A stretch of 43,329 bases of DNA from an uncultured Muribaculaceae bacterium (lineage in GTDB: Bacteria; Bacteroidota; Bacteroidia; Bacteroidales; Muribaculaceae): NCBI GenBank assembly GCA_944321715.1, contig CALUMJ010000022.1, positions 1-43,329 on the forward strand, written 5' to 3'. A model generated the notes under the pieces. The model had not been told where the DNA came from. It saw only the letters and a list, made by a program, of their open reading frames with translations, and did no database searches. Of the stretch, positions 33,559 to 42,456 are shown one piece after another. Position 1 is the first letter of the stretch. Each line of letters opens with the position of its first letter. A program made the position numbers and the translations under genes.

Positions 33559-33598
33559 AAAGAGGATGTGTTGTTCCTTTTTACACATCCTCTTTTGC
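33559..33598 (-). terminator. Terminator after ackA
   Basis: AAAGAGGATGTGT (33559-33571) is complementary to ACACATCCTCTTT (33583-33595), a 13-bp stem just after the ackA stop and just before the kinase start. The T tract on the minus strand is short (GCGTTTC). Confidence 0.65.
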
Positions 33599-33618
33599 TG
33601 TTATGTGGAAGTATGTGA

Positions 33619-34830
33619 TTAATTTATTTCGCGACCTTCGACTATGGCTTCGGTGTCGCGGGCTATCATGTATTCTTCGTCGGTGGGGATTACTACAACT
33701 TTCACCTTGGATTCGGGTGTTGAAATGACAGCTTCGGTGCCACGGACTTTGGAGTTGATGGCAGTTTCGATTTCTACGCCTAAGAAGCCAAGAGTCTTGC
33801 ATACGTTATAGCGTGTGGCTTGCTGGTTTTCGCCTACACCGCCAGTGAACACAATAATGTCAACACCTCCCATTTCGGCAGCGTATGCACCTATGTACTT
33901 GGTTATGCGTTGTTCATACATTTCCAAGGCAAGTTTCGCGCGCTGGTTGCCTTTGGCAATGGCATCGTCAATTTCGCGCATATCGGAAGATATTTCGGAG
34001 AAACCAGCTACTCCACTTTTCTTGTTTATGATATTTTGCATGTCTGCGGCCGACAAATGATGCTTTTCCATTAGGAAAGTCAATGCTCCAGGGTCAACAT
34101 CGCCACAACGGGTACCCATCATCAAACCTTCGACTGGTGTGAGCCCCATAGAAGTGTCGATGCTCTTTCCGTTCATCACTGCGGTAATACTGCCACCATT
34201 ACCTATGTGGCAAGTGATTATCTTTTGGGTGGCGTATTCGACGCCAAGGAACTCGCACACTCGGCGTGAAACATATCGGTGGCTTGTTCCATGGAAGCCG
34301 TAACGCCTTACGCCATCACGTTCGTAATATTCGTAGGGGAGGGCATACATGTATGACTTGGCTGGCATGGTCTGGTGGAATGCGGTATCGAATACTGCAA
34401 CTTGTGGAACATCGGGCAGGATACTTGTAATGGCATCAATGCCAGCCATGTTCACAGGGTTGTGCAGTGGTGCGATGGCATAGCATTCTTTAATCATCTT
34501 GATGACTTCATCGTCGATGAGTACGCTTTTATTAAATTTCTCGCCGCCGTGTACCACTCTGTGTCCTACGGCATTGATTTCGTTAAATGATTTGATGCAG
34601 CCATATTCTTCACTTGTGAGCAAGTCAAGTATCGACTTGATTGCGCCGTTGTGGTCCGAAATGTTGAGGTTGATGATTTTTTTCGACCCATCGGCCAATT
34701 TGAATTTGATAAATGCGTCGTGGAGTCCGATTTTTTCCACGCCACCCTCGGCCAATACTTTATTGGCCTTGATTTCAATAAGTTTGTACTTAACGGAACT
34801 GCTTCCGCAATTAAGCACTAATATATTCAT
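33619..34830 (-). CDS. ackA: Acetate kinase
   Basis: A 403-aa cytoplasmic enzyme making ATP and acetate from acetyl phosphate. Family signatures are MNILVLNCGSSSVKYKLIE at the N-terminus (phosphate loop), VAVFDTAFHQTMP (about residue 145), RRYGFHGTSHRYVS (about 175), ITCHIGNGGSITAV (about 207), EGLMMGTRCGDVDPG (about 235) and FTGGVGENQQATR (about 330). Length is normal. It follows pta by 25 nt on the same strand, the usual Pta-AckA overflow and energy pathway of fermenting Bacteroidales. Confidence 0.98.
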   Translation of the reverse strand: MNILVLNCGSSSVKYKLIEIKANKVLAEGGVEKIGLHDAFIKFKLADGSKKIINLNISDHNGAIKSILDLLTSEEYGCIKSFNEINAVGHRVVHGGEKFNKSVLIDDEVIKMIKECYAIAPLHNPVNMAGIDAITSILPDVPQVAVFDTAFHQTMPAKSYMYALPYEYYERDGVRRYGFHGTSHRYVSRRVCEFLGVEYATQKIITCHIGNGGSITAVMNGKSIDTSMGLTPVEGLMMGTRCGDVDPGALTFLMEKHHLSAADMQNIINKKSGVAGFSEISSDMREIDDAIAKGNQRAKLALEMYEQRITKYIGAYAAEMGGVDIIVFTGGVGENQQATRYNVCKTLGFLGVEIETAINSKVRGTEAVISTPESKVKVVVIPTDEEYMIARDTEAIVEGREIN

Positions 34831-34855
34831 AACGTTTTTAGTGTGTTATAATAAG

Positions 34856-35866
34856 TTATTTTTTCATTTTGTTTGCTTGGTTGCAAGTGATGATGATTGT
34901 CTTGTATATGTCTTCGGGACTGCAACCTCTCGAAAGGTCGTTTACCGGACGAGCAAGACCTTGCAAGATTGGTCCGACAGCTTGGGCGTTGCCTATGCGT
35001 TGAACCAGCTTATAAGAAATGTTGCCGACATCAAGAGATGGGAATACAAGGACATTGGCATGACCAGCGATTTTGCTTCCAGGAGCTTTGCTTAATCCTA
35101 CAGAAGGAACGAGTGCTGCATCGGCCTGCAGTTCACCATCGATGGAAAGTTGGGGATTGATTTCTTTTGCGAGTTTTGTGGCTTCAACCACTTTATCGAC
35201 ATTCTCATGTGAAGCACTTCCCTTGGTCGAGAAACTTAACATTGCCACGCGAGGCTCGATGTTGGCAATATCACGTGCAGTTTTTGCGGTGGCTATGGCG
35301 ATTTGAGCCAGTTCTGGAGCCGTTGGATTGGGAACGACAGCGCAATCAGCAAAAACCAGTATGCCATCGGTACCATAAGGCGACCCGGCAGGAAGCAGCA
35401 TCAAGAATGCTCCAGACACAACGCTAATTCCTGGTTGTGTCTTTATGACTTGGAATGCAGCTCTTAATACATTGCCAGTAGTGTTTTTGGCACCAGCTAC
35501 CTGTCCGTCGGCTTCTCCCGATTTAATTAGCAAGCAGCCAAGATACAATGGGTCTTTTGCTTTTTTTCGGGCATCTTCTATTGTTATGCCTTTGGATTTG
35601 CGAAGTTCGTAAAATAGTTGGGCATATTTTTCGGTGAACTCATCGTTGTTCGGGTCAATGATTGTAGCTTCATGGATGTGGGTGAGATTCAAGTCATTAG
35701 CTTCTTTCATGACCTCGTCGGGATTGCCTATTAAGATAATATTGGCTACGCCATCGGCAATCACTTGGTTGGCAGCTTGCAGAGTCCGCGGCTCGGTGCC
35801 TTCAGGTAGCACGATGCGTTGCCTGTCGGCTATTGCCCTGTCTTTAAGAGTGTTGAATAGTCCCAT
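34856..35866 (-). CDS. pta: Phosphate acetyltransferase
   Basis: A 336-aa enzyme of the short, single-domain type (PTA_PTB), lacking the N-terminal DRTGG extension of E. coli Pta. It converts acetyl-CoA and phosphate to acetyl phosphate. Visible segments are RIVLPEGTEPRTLQAANQVI, YLGCLLIKSGEADGQVAGA (about residue 117), SVVSGAFLMLLP (about 155), AMLSFSTKGSASHENVDKV (about 220), DGELQADAALVPSVG and VLVFPSLDVGNISYKLVQR (about 285). It is the first gene of the pta-ackA operon and divergent from the START-like gene. Confidence 0.97.
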   Translation of the reverse strand: MGLFNTLKDRAIADRQRIVLPEGTEPRTLQAANQVIADGVANIILIGNPDEVMKEANDLNLTHIHEATIIDPNNDEFTEKYAQLFYELRKSKGITIEDARKKAKDPLYLGCLLIKSGEADGQVAGAKNTTGNVLRAAFQVIKTQPGISVVSGAFLMLLPAGSPYGTDGILVFADCAVVPNPTAPELAQIAIATAKTARDIANIEPRVAMLSFSTKGSASHENVDKVVEATKLAKEINPQLSIDGELQADAALVPSVGLSKAPGSKIAGHANVLVFPSLDVGNISYKLVQRIGNAQAVGPILQGLARPVNDLSRGCSPEDIYKTIIITCNQANKMKK

Positions 35867-35890
35867 AATTGTGATTTGTTAAGTTTTTTA

Positions 35891-35898
35891 CAAAATTA
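35891..35898 (-). promoter_or_regulatory. -7 box of pta-ackA
   Basis: On the minus strand TAATTTTG, 24 nt before the pta ATG at 35866. No -33 TTTG at the usual distance. Confidence 0.5.
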
Positions 35899-36096
35899 TA
35901 ATTAAAAACAATAAGCATGGGATAAAAAGAGTGAAAAAGTAATCAAAAAAACAAAATGGCATAAATGTGTCTGTCGGTGGTGAAAACCGTTGTGGATATA
36001 AAAGTTTTTATGCAATATGTTGTGATTATCGCATGAATGTATTTAATTAGCGCACTAATTTCGGAAAATAGATAAACTCTTATATAAGGCAATATT

Positions 36097-36486
36097 ATGG
36101 AAAAAGTGAAATACAGCATGGAATTTTCGATGAAGAGTGTTCCTATAGCTTTGTTATGGAATTACTTATCGACACCGCACGGGCTGGAACATTGGTTTTG
36201 TGATACAGTGAAGCAGCAAGGCAAACGTTTCACGTTCGGCTGGAGCGGTAGCGAGCAAGACGCTTTGCTTGTGGCTGTTCGCACATATAGCTATTTGCGC
36301 TTTCACTGGGTTGATGAAAAAGATAAGAGTTTTTTTGAGTTAAAAATATCAATTTCAGAACTTGATGATAGCATCGACCTTGTAGTGACGGATTTTTCGA
36401 CTCCTGAAGAACTGGAGGAATCGCGTGACGTGTGGCATAATCAAGTTGAAGCGTTGCAACGTCAATTGGGGTGTGTTGTGGCTTGA
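36097..36486 (+). CDS. START-like (SRPBCC/AHSA1-type) domain protein
   Basis: A 129-aa single-domain protein of the Bacteroidetes START-like family. Seen are KYSMEFSMKSVPIALLWNYL, STPHGLEHWFCDTVKQQG, FTFGWSGSEQDALLVA and the C-terminal helix RDVWHNQVEALQRQLG, the pattern of a helix-grip hydrophobic pocket. No signal peptide. The ligand is unknown. It lies upstream of and in the same direction as the LptF/LptG-like permease, an arrangement I believe is common in Bacteroidales, although the permease also has its own promoter between the genes. Confidence 0.8.
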   Translation: MEKVKYSMEFSMKSVPIALLWNYLSTPHGLEHWFCDTVKQQGKRFTFGWSGSEQDALLVAVRTYSYLRFHWVDEKDKSFFELKISISELDDSIDLVVTDFSTPEELEESRDVWHNQVEALQRQLGCVVA

Positions 36487-36489
36487 AAA

Positions 36490-36521
36490 TTTGTAGCAGT
36501 AGGAATAAATCGTTAATTTTG
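36490..36521 (+). promoter_or_regulatory. Promoter of the LptF/LptG-like gene
   Basis: TTTG (36490-36493), 20 nt, TAATTTTG (36514-36521): a complete Bacteroidetes promoter just after the START-like gene. The leader to the ATG at 36635 would be about 107 nt. Confidence 0.65.
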
Positions 36522-36634
36522 CATTGATTTAAGTGCCGTGCTTGCGCATACACGCCTTGTAAGGCAATGAAGCGGACCGGCATGTATTATTGACAAAAAC
36601 AAATGGCTTATATTGTAAGCACCCGATATTCGTG

Positions 36635-38587
36635 ATGTTTAAGTTTAAGATAAAAAGGCTATACTTATTTGTATTGCAGACATTCTTGCCATTATTTGTA
36701 ATGACATTTTTTATATGTCTTTTTATCGTATTGATGCAGTTTTTATGGCGGTATATTGACGACCTTGTTGGCAAGGGGCTTGATGTCGCCGTTATAGCCG
36801 AATTGTTCTTTTATGCAGCCTTGACTATGGTGCCATTGGCATTGCCGCTTGCAATTTTGTTAGCTTCGTTAATGGCATTTGGTAACCTTGGCGAGCATTT
36901 CGAATTGACGGCGATGAAATCGGCCGGTGTTTCGTTAATCAAGGTGATGAGTCCGCTGATAATTTTTTTGGCATTTGTTTCGGTGGGTGCATTCTTTTTC
37001 CAAAACAACGTATTGCCAAAGGCTCAAGTGAAAATGTGGAGTTTGCTATTCTCGATGCGGCAAAAATCGCCTGAATTGGATATTCCCGAAGGTGCATTTT
37101 ATGACCAGATAACGGGCTATAATTTGTATGTCAAGCAGAAAGACCGCGAAACTGGCATGTTGCATGGAATGATGATATATGATGTGTCGAACGGGTATGG
37201 CTATGCCAATATTATTGTCGCTGATTCGGGCAAATTGAGCATGACCACCGACCGTAAGCACCTCGTATTGCAACTGTTCAGTGGTGAGTCGTTTGAAGAC
37301 CTCAAGGATAACAGCACTCCCCAAGCCCGACGCAATGCTGGAATGCTTTACCGCCGAGAATCGTTTAAGACAAAGGAGATTTTAATCCCGTTTGATGCTA
37401 CATTCAACCGAATGGGCGATGAATCGATGAGTAACCAATATATAGGGAAAGATTATACCGAATTGCGGCACACTATAGATTCGCTTACCGTCAAGGCCGA
37501 CTCAATAGGGGCTGGCTTGGCCGACAAACTCCGTGACGAGCCAATATGCGGTGTGGCACAGCGCAAAATTATATACAAGGATAAAAAACGTTACACCGAG
37601 CCGATACCTCCGGTAGTATTGCCGAAAGCAATTGATGTGGACTCGATTATAAATTCCATGTCGGTCAATGACAAACGTAATGTCATAGAAATGGCAAAAA
37701 ACAAGGCCGTGAGGATAAAGCAAGAAATGCAATTTAAGGGATATGCCCTTGAGGATAACCTTGCTGTCATGCGGCGGCATGAAATAGAGTTGCAAAAGAA
37801 GTTCACGCTATCGTTTGCCTGCCTGATATTCTTTTTTATCGGTGCGCCATTGGGGGCGATAATCCGGAAAGGTGGCCTCGGTGTGCCAATTGTAATATCG
37901 GTATTTTTGTTCATTGTTTATTACATTATCGACAATACAGGCTACAAACTTGCTCGTGACGGGCATTGGGCAGTATGGGAAGGAATATGGCTCAGTAGCG
38001 AAGTGTTGCTGCCGCTTGGCATATTTCTCACGTATAAGGCCGTTAACGATTCTGCGGTATTTAATCCTGATGCTTACTTGAACTTCTTTAAACGCATAAC
38101 TGGGCAGCAACAGGTGCGCCATATTCAGATGAAAGATATTGTAATGAATGATGTCGCTGCTGATGTGGCAATTGCTAAGCTCGAACAATTGAAAGCCAAT
38201 TGCGAGAAGTTCTTATCGCGTTATCGCAAGCGACAAAATTATCTGGCTTATTGGACTATAGGATATGATAAAGATGCGATACGTGGTTTGTCGCAAGAAT
38301 TAGAGAGCACCGTGGAATATTTGGAAAATTCAACCGTCGTATTGGTGATTAACAAACTGATGGATTTTCCTATTTTACGCCAACTTTATACCTATAATCC
38401 TGTTGGTAATAAGAAAGTGGGTATTCCAGTAGCGTGCCTTTTGCCCATTGGCTTGTTAGGGTATATTATAGGTTCGATGCACCAGAAAAATCTTAAACGT
38501 GACATTAACTTGGTCGTCAAGGTGTGTGACGAGTTAATTACGCTTATAAAGGAGAATGGTGTGGTCAAGGTTGACGACAATAATTAA
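36635..38587 (+). CDS. LptF/LptG family (YjgP/YjgQ) permease
   Basis: A 650-aa inner-membrane protein of the lipopolysaccharide transport permease family. The N-terminal helices (RLYLFVLQTFLPLFVMTFFI and FFYAALTMVPLALPLAILLA), the conserved GNLGEHFELTAMKSAGVSL, a periplasmic jellyroll-like part, and C-terminal helices (FTLSFACLIFFFIGAPLGAI and GGLGVPIVISVFLFIVYYII) are present. It is almost twice the length of E. coli LptF/G because of a long insert (about residues 230-370) and a C-terminal extension of about 170 aa with coiled-coil-like segments and a last hydrophobic stretch (VACLLPIGLLGYIIGSM). A TTG at 36590 extends the frame, but the ATG at 36635 begins the usual KRLYLFVL segment. Confidence 0.9.
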   Translation: MFKFKIKRLYLFVLQTFLPLFVMTFFICLFIVLMQFLWRYIDDLVGKGLDVAVIAELFFYAALTMVPLALPLAILLASLMAFGNLGEHFELTAMKSAGVSLIKVMSPLIIFLAFVSVGAFFFQNNVLPKAQVKMWSLLFSMRQKSPELDIPEGAFYDQITGYNLYVKQKDRETGMLHGMMIYDVSNGYGYANIIVADSGKLSMTTDRKHLVLQLFSGESFEDLKDNSTPQARRNAGMLYRRESFKTKEILIPFDATFNRMGDESMSNQYIGKDYTELRHTIDSLTVKADSIGAGLADKLRDEPICGVAQRKIIYKDKKRYTEPIPPVVLPKAIDVDSIINSMSVNDKRNVIEMAKNKAVRIKQEMQFKGYALEDNLAVMRRHEIELQKKFTLSFACLIFFFIGAPLGAIIRKGGLGVPIVISVFLFIVYYIIDNTGYKLARDGHWAVWEGIWLSSEVLLPLGIFLTYKAVNDSAVFNPDAYLNFFKRITGQQQVRHIQMKDIVMNDVAADVAIAKLEQLKANCEKFLSRYRKRQNYLAYWTIGYDKDAIRGLSQELESTVEYLENSTVVLVINKLMDFPILRQLYTYNPVGNKKVGIPVACLLPIGLLGYIIGSMHQKNLKRDINLVVKVCDELITLIKENGVVKVDDNN

Positions 38588-38614
38588 GACTGGATAGAAA
38601 TTAAGACTGGATAG
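38582..38614. repeat. 17-bp tandem duplication at end of the permease gene
   Basis: ATTAAGACTGGATAGA occurs at 38582-38597 and again at 38599-38614 (period 17). The first copy includes the stop codon of the permease gene. The second lies in the leader of ribBA. It looks like a recent slippage duplication. Confidence 0.85.
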
Positions 38615-38630
38615 ATTAAACAAATAATAT

Positions 38631-39848
38631 ATGGACGAAGAAATAAAATTAAATAGTATTGATGAGGCAATAGCACAAATCAAAGCTGGAGGCTTTATCA
38701 TAGTCGTGGACGATGAGGACCGCGAGAACGAGGGCGATTTCATAATCGCAGCAGAGAAAATTACCGAAGATAAAGTGAATTTCATGCTCCGTGAGGGTCG
38801 TGGAGTGCTGTGTGCACCGTTGACTTCACAACGCTGTCATGAACTCGACCTCAATATGCAAGTTGAGGAAAACACTTCGATGCTCGGCACTCCGTTCACT
38901 GTTACTGTCGATTTGCTCGAAGGTTGCACTACTGGCGTTTCGATGCATGACCGTGCAGAAACTATCAAGGCACTTGCCAACCCGTCGCTGAAACCAAGTG
39001 ACCTTGGTCGCCCTGGTCATATTAATCCATTGCGGGCGCAAGACCGTGGGGTGCTTGTCCGTGCAGGCCATACCGAAGCCGCTATTGACATTACAAAACT
39101 AGCCGGACTTTATCCGGCAGCGGCATTGATTGAAATCATCAATCCTGATGGCTCGATGGCTCGTTTGCCGCAATTGAAGAAAGTTTCGGAAAAGTTCAAC
39201 ATACCGATTATTTCGATAAAAGACCTTATTGCCTATCGTTTGCGTACCGAAACGGTTGTTGAGGTGGGTGAAGAGGTGGATATGCCCACCGAGTACGGCC
39301 ATTTCCGCCTTATTCCTTTCCGTCAATTGTCAAATGGGTTGGAACATATAGCATTGATTAAGGGAAGCTGGGAGCCTGATGAACCAATATTGGTAAGGGT
39401 GCATTCATCATGTGTCACGGGCGATATTTTTGGCTCGTTGAGATGCGAGTGTGGCGAACAGTTGCACCTTGCCATGAAGGAAATTGAGGCAGCTGGCAAA
39501 GGTGTAGTAGTGTATATGAACCAAGAGGGTCGAGGCATTGGACTTATGAATAAAATCAAGGCTTATAAGTTGCAAGAAAACGGCTATGACACGGTTGATG
39601 CCAATATCCACCTCGGGTTTAAGCCCGACGAGCGTGACTATGGTGTCGGGGCAAACATTTTGCGCCTGCTCGGGGTTCGTAAAATGCGCCTGTTGACTAA
39701 TAATCCAGTGAAACGCGTAGGCCTTGAAAGTTACGGCCTCGAAGTGGTGGAGAATGTGCCGATAGAAATAGAGCCGAACAAATACAACCGCTTCTATATG
39801 CACACCAAAAAAGCCCGCATGGGCCACAATCTGCACAACGTGGATTGA
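38631..39848 (+). CDS. ribBA: 3,4-dihydroxy-2-butanone-4-phosphate synthase / GTP cyclohydrolase II
   Basis: A 405-aa bifunctional enzyme starting both branches of riboflavin synthesis. The N-terminal RibB domain (about 1-205) has [59 protein letters not shown] and [14 protein letters not shown]. The C-terminal RibA domain (about 210-400) has the zinc site [20 protein letters not shown], then [19 protein letters not shown] and [20 protein letters not shown]. Length is normal. It follows the permease by 43 nt, and no FMN riboswitch fits in that space. It ends at a perfect terminator shared with cvfB. Confidence 0.97.
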   Translation: MDEEIKLNSIDEAIAQIKAGGFIIVVDDEDRENEGDFIIAAEKITEDKVNFMLREGRGVLCAPLTSQRCHELDLNMQVEENTSMLGTPFTVTVDLLEGCTTGVSMHDRAETIKALANPSLKPSDLGRPGHINPLRAQDRGVLVRAGHTEAAIDITKLAGLYPAAALIEIINPDGSMARLPQLKKVSEKFNIPIISIKDLIAYRLRTETVVEVGEEVDMPTEYGHFRLIPFRQLSNGLEHIALIKGSWEPDEPILVRVHSSCVTGDIFGSLRCECGEQLHLAMKEIEAAGKGVVVYMNQEGRGIGLMNKIKAYKLQENGYDTVDANIHLGFKPDERDYGVGANILRLLGVRKMRLLTNNPVKRVGLESYGLEVVENVPIEIEPNKYNRFYMHTKKARMGHNLHNVD

Positions 39849-39868
39849 AAATTGAGCTTTAAAATTCG

Positions 39869-39918
39869 GCCCAAGATTATTGAATACATTGCAGCATCAA
39901 TAATCTTGGGCATTTTAT
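39869..39918. terminator. Bidirectional terminator between ribBA and cvfB
   Basis: A perfect 15-bp stem, GCCCAAGATTATTGA (39869-39883) with TCAATAATCTTGGGC (39897-39911), followed by ATTTTAT on the plus strand and preceded by TTTAAAATT, so it can work for both convergent genes. Confidence 0.85.
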
Positions 39919-39943
39919 ATGTGCATTTAGAGCTATTTATGCT

Positions 39944-40774
39944 CTATAACATTATGATGTCGTTGTCATTAAGGACGATGAGTTTCTTTTTGTAGAGGTG
40001 GCCGATGGCTTTTTTGAAGTCTTTCTTGCTGCACTCGAAAGTGGTTTTTATGATTTCGGGCGACGCCTTGTCGGTGATAGCCATGCGGCGGCCATGGTTC
40101 ATGAGGTAAAGCAGAATCTTGTCGGCAAGTTCAAGGATGCGGCGGTCGATTCGGTCGGCAAGTGTCACGTCAATTTTGCCATCCTCGCGCACGTTCTTGA
40201 TGAATGCTTCCATGCGGTCGCCGATTTTGATTTCTTTGAATATTTCGTTGTGGTAGATTATGCCAGAGTGCAGATTATCAATAATTACAAGGTAGCCTAT
40301 ATTAGTGCGCCGTGCCACTATAATCTCGACTGGGTCGCCGGCCTTGTATGTTGCTGGTCGGTTATCGAGAAATTTGTCGATTTTGGCTGATGCTACAATC
40401 CTGTCGGAATTATAATCGACAAAAACATATACAATATATGAACGTCCCACTTCCATGGTCACTTTTTGTTCACGGAATGGCACTAATAAATCTTTTTGCA
40501 ATCCCCAGTCAAGGAATGCTCCGACACGTGATACCGAAACCACTCGCATAAGGGCAAATTCACCTACTTGTGCTTTTGGCGTTTCGGTGGTTGCTACAAT
40601 GCGGTCTTCGGAATCTTTGTAAACAAACACCTCGATGTCATCGCCGATGTGCATGTCGTGCGTCACGTAGCGTCGTGGCAATAATATCTCATTGCCTTCG
40701 CTATCGGTTAGATACAATCCGAAATCGGTTTTGCGCGCGATTTTGAGCAGGTTTGTTTTGCCTAATTGTGCCAT
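39944..40774 (-). CDS. CvfB-like S1 RNA-binding protein
   Basis: A 276-aa protein of the CvfB/YitL family, with tandem S1-like domains and a C-terminal winged-helix part. Visible are LKIARKTDFGLYLTDSEGNE with ILLPRRYV (first domain), RVVSVSRVGAFLDWGLQKDL with LVPFREQ (second, about residues 75-105), DPVEIIVARRTNIGYLVII (third) and FECSKKDFKKAIGHLYKKK at the end. Homologues in firmicutes affect virulence gene expression and bind RNA, but the role in Bacteroidetes is not settled. It is transcribed alone, convergent with ribBA. Confidence 0.9.
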   Translation of the reverse strand: MAQLGKTNLLKIARKTDFGLYLTDSEGNEILLPRRYVTHDMHIGDDIEVFVYKDSEDRIVATTETPKAQVGEFALMRVVSVSRVGAFLDWGLQKDLLVPFREQKVTMEVGRSYIVYVFVDYNSDRIVASAKIDKFLDNRPATYKAGDPVEIIVARRTNIGYLVIIDNLHSGIIYHNEIFKEIKIGDRMEAFIKNVREDGKIDVTLADRIDRRILELADKILLYLMNHGRRMAITDKASPEIIKTTFECSKKDFKKAIGHLYKKKLIVLNDNDIIML

Positions 40775-40932
40775 ATCTTATGGAACATTGAATGATTTTG
40801 TGAATAATAATGCGAAAATGGCAGCTGTTATGTCGAGCCGTTTGCTGTTCGGTCTGTGAAACAGGTCTGCTCATGAATAATGCGGGTGCTAATTTCGGAA
40901 AAATATTTATTATATGAAATTTTTACGTTTAA

Positions 40933-40940
40933 TAATTTTG
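40933..40940 (+). promoter_or_regulatory. -7 box of DUF3298-rsmG run
   Basis: TAATTTTG, 31 nt before the ATG at 40972. No clear -33 box. The sequence CTAATTTCGGAAAA at 40889-40902 also occurs upstream of the START-like gene. Confidence 0.5.
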
Positions 40941-40971
40941 TATTACTTTTATATTTCAAAAAACGATTGAT

Positions 40972-41832
40972 ATGGATAAGAATTTGCGTTATGTAGCCGT
41001 ATGTCTGTTGGTGATGCAGCTTGCTGTGGCGAGTTGTAACATTAATGGTTTACAGGGAGATGAAGCTGCCGAGAGCTTAAAAATAGAACGCATAAATAAA
41101 GTCGATTCTACGGCATTCAGTCATGGTGACAGCAAGGTGTGTAATGTAGAAGCGTCGGTAAATGCCGAATATCCAGTTTTTTATCTTAATGATACTTTGA
41201 CACGTCAGTTGCAGGCATTGTATGCGGTCGAAGTGCTTGGATTGCCTGGGGGTGAATATGGTGGTGGCCAATCTATGGCTTCGGTGTTTGATGAAGTTAC
41301 GGCAGCCTTGACACGTCAATTCGGCGACACTGAAGATGAAATCCTATATGGAGTGTTGCCTGATAAACAAATTTTACGCTATGCGGTATCTTTGGATGTG
41401 GCAATGCTGCAGAATCAGAATGGCATTGTTTCATTTTGCCGCCATGAAGAGGTGTACAAGAATGGTGAACTGACAGCCGACAGCCATCATTATGTCAATG
41501 TCGATTTGCAACGAATGCGCAAAATTGACATATATAATCTTTTCAGCGAGGAGGTTTTACCCGAAGTGTCAAATATGTTGAAGAACAGGCTGTTGAGGCA
41601 GAAAAACGTCCGAAATGAGGAAGAATTGATAGGTATGGGATATTTTAATCTTGATAACATTACGGCAAATAGTAATTTTTATTTCGATGCCAATGGTGTT
41701 ACTTGGAATTATGTGACTTATGAAATAGCATGTTATAGTGTAGGCGAAACGCAGATTACACTTGATTATGCTTCGCTCGCACCGTATATTACGGAAGATT
41801 CGATACTGTATGGATTTTTAAAGACAACTTAA
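40972..41832 (+). CDS. DUF3298 family lipoprotein (RsiV-like)
   Basis: A 286-aa lipoprotein with signal peptide and lipobox AVASC (Cys near residue 22). The rest fits the DUF4163/DUF3298 layout seen in RsiV-type proteins: an N-terminal part with VEASVNAEYPVFYLNDTLT, a middle VSLDVAMLQNQNGIVSF, and a C-terminal DUF3298 domain, FNLDNITANSNFYFDANGVT then EIACYSVGETQITLDYASLA, ending with YGFLKTT. Function unknown. It is not next to a sigma factor. The stop is immediately followed by the rsmG ATG, so the genes are co-transcribed. Confidence 0.83.
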   Translation: MDKNLRYVAVCLLVMQLAVASCNINGLQGDEAAESLKIERINKVDSTAFSHGDSKVCNVEASVNAEYPVFYLNDTLTRQLQALYAVEVLGLPGGEYGGGQSMASVFDEVTAALTRQFGDTEDEILYGVLPDKQILRYAVSLDVAMLQNQNGIVSFCRHEEVYKNGELTADSHHYVNVDLQRMRKIDIYNLFSEEVLPEVSNMLKNRLLRQKNVRNEEELIGMGYFNLDNITANSNFYFDANGVTWNYVTYEIACYSVGETQITLDYASLAPYITEDSILYGFLKTT

Positions 41833-42456
41833 ATGATAGATGTAATTCTAAAATATTTCAAAGGCCTAACTGCCAAGCAACAAGAACAATATCAAGCGTT
41901 GGGCGAATTGTATCCTGAATGGAACGAGAAGATAAATGTAATATCGCGCAAGGATATTGACAATTTATATGTCAATCACATATTGCATTCTCTTGCTATA
42001 GCCCGTTTCCTGGATTTCAAGGATGGCAGCAAGATACTTGACCTTGGGACGGGGGGCGGTTTGCCGGGAATACCATTGGCAATAATGTTTCCAAAGGCAG
42101 GATTTCATCTTGTCGATAGAGTTGGAAAAAAGTTGAAAGTCGTTGCCGATATTGCCCAGAAGTTAGAATTGGAAAATGTTACTTTCCAGCATGGTGATGT
42201 GGGCGAAGTCAAAGGGAAATTTGATTTTGTGGTGAGCCGGGCGGTGATGGACTTGAATGATATGGTTCCATTGGTAAAAAGGCTTATTGCCAAAGAATGC
42301 ATCAATGCAATGCCCAATGGGCTGATATGCCTAAAAGGTGGCGATGTCAGCCGCGAAATTAGCCGGTATAAGAATGTGGCACTGGTGGCAGACATAAAAG
42401 ATTATTTTAATGAGGATTATTTTGCTACCAAGAAAGTAATATATGTGCAAATATGA
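41833..42456 (+). CDS. rsmG: 16S rRNA (guanine-527-N7)-methyltransferase
   Basis: A 207-aa cytoplasmic methyltransferase modifying G527 of 16S rRNA with SAM. The N-terminal helix YPEWNEKINVISRKDIDNLY is typical (W-N-x-x-x-N-x-I-S). The SAM site is KILDLGTGGGLPGIPLAIMF (about residue 65), then LVDRVGKKLKVVADIAQKL and FDFVVSRAVMDLNDMVPLVK. The end has CLKGGDVSREI. Length is normal. It directly abuts the DUF3298 gene and overlaps the next gene by 4 nt. Confidence 0.95.
   Translation: MIDVILKYFKGLTAKQQEQYQALGELYPEWNEKINVISRKDIDNLYVNHILHSLAIARFLDFKDGSKILDLGTGGGLPGIPLAIMFPKAGFHLVDRVGKKLKVVADIAQKLELENVTFQHGDVGEVKGKFDFVVSRAVMDLNDMVPLVKRLIAKECINAMPNGLICLKGGDVSREISRYKNVALVADIKDYFNEDYFATKKVIYVQI

Noticed and set aside
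38588-38630. FMN riboswitch before ribBA
   Set aside because: Only 43 nt separate the genes, too little for an FMN riboswitch, and they hold a tandem duplication.
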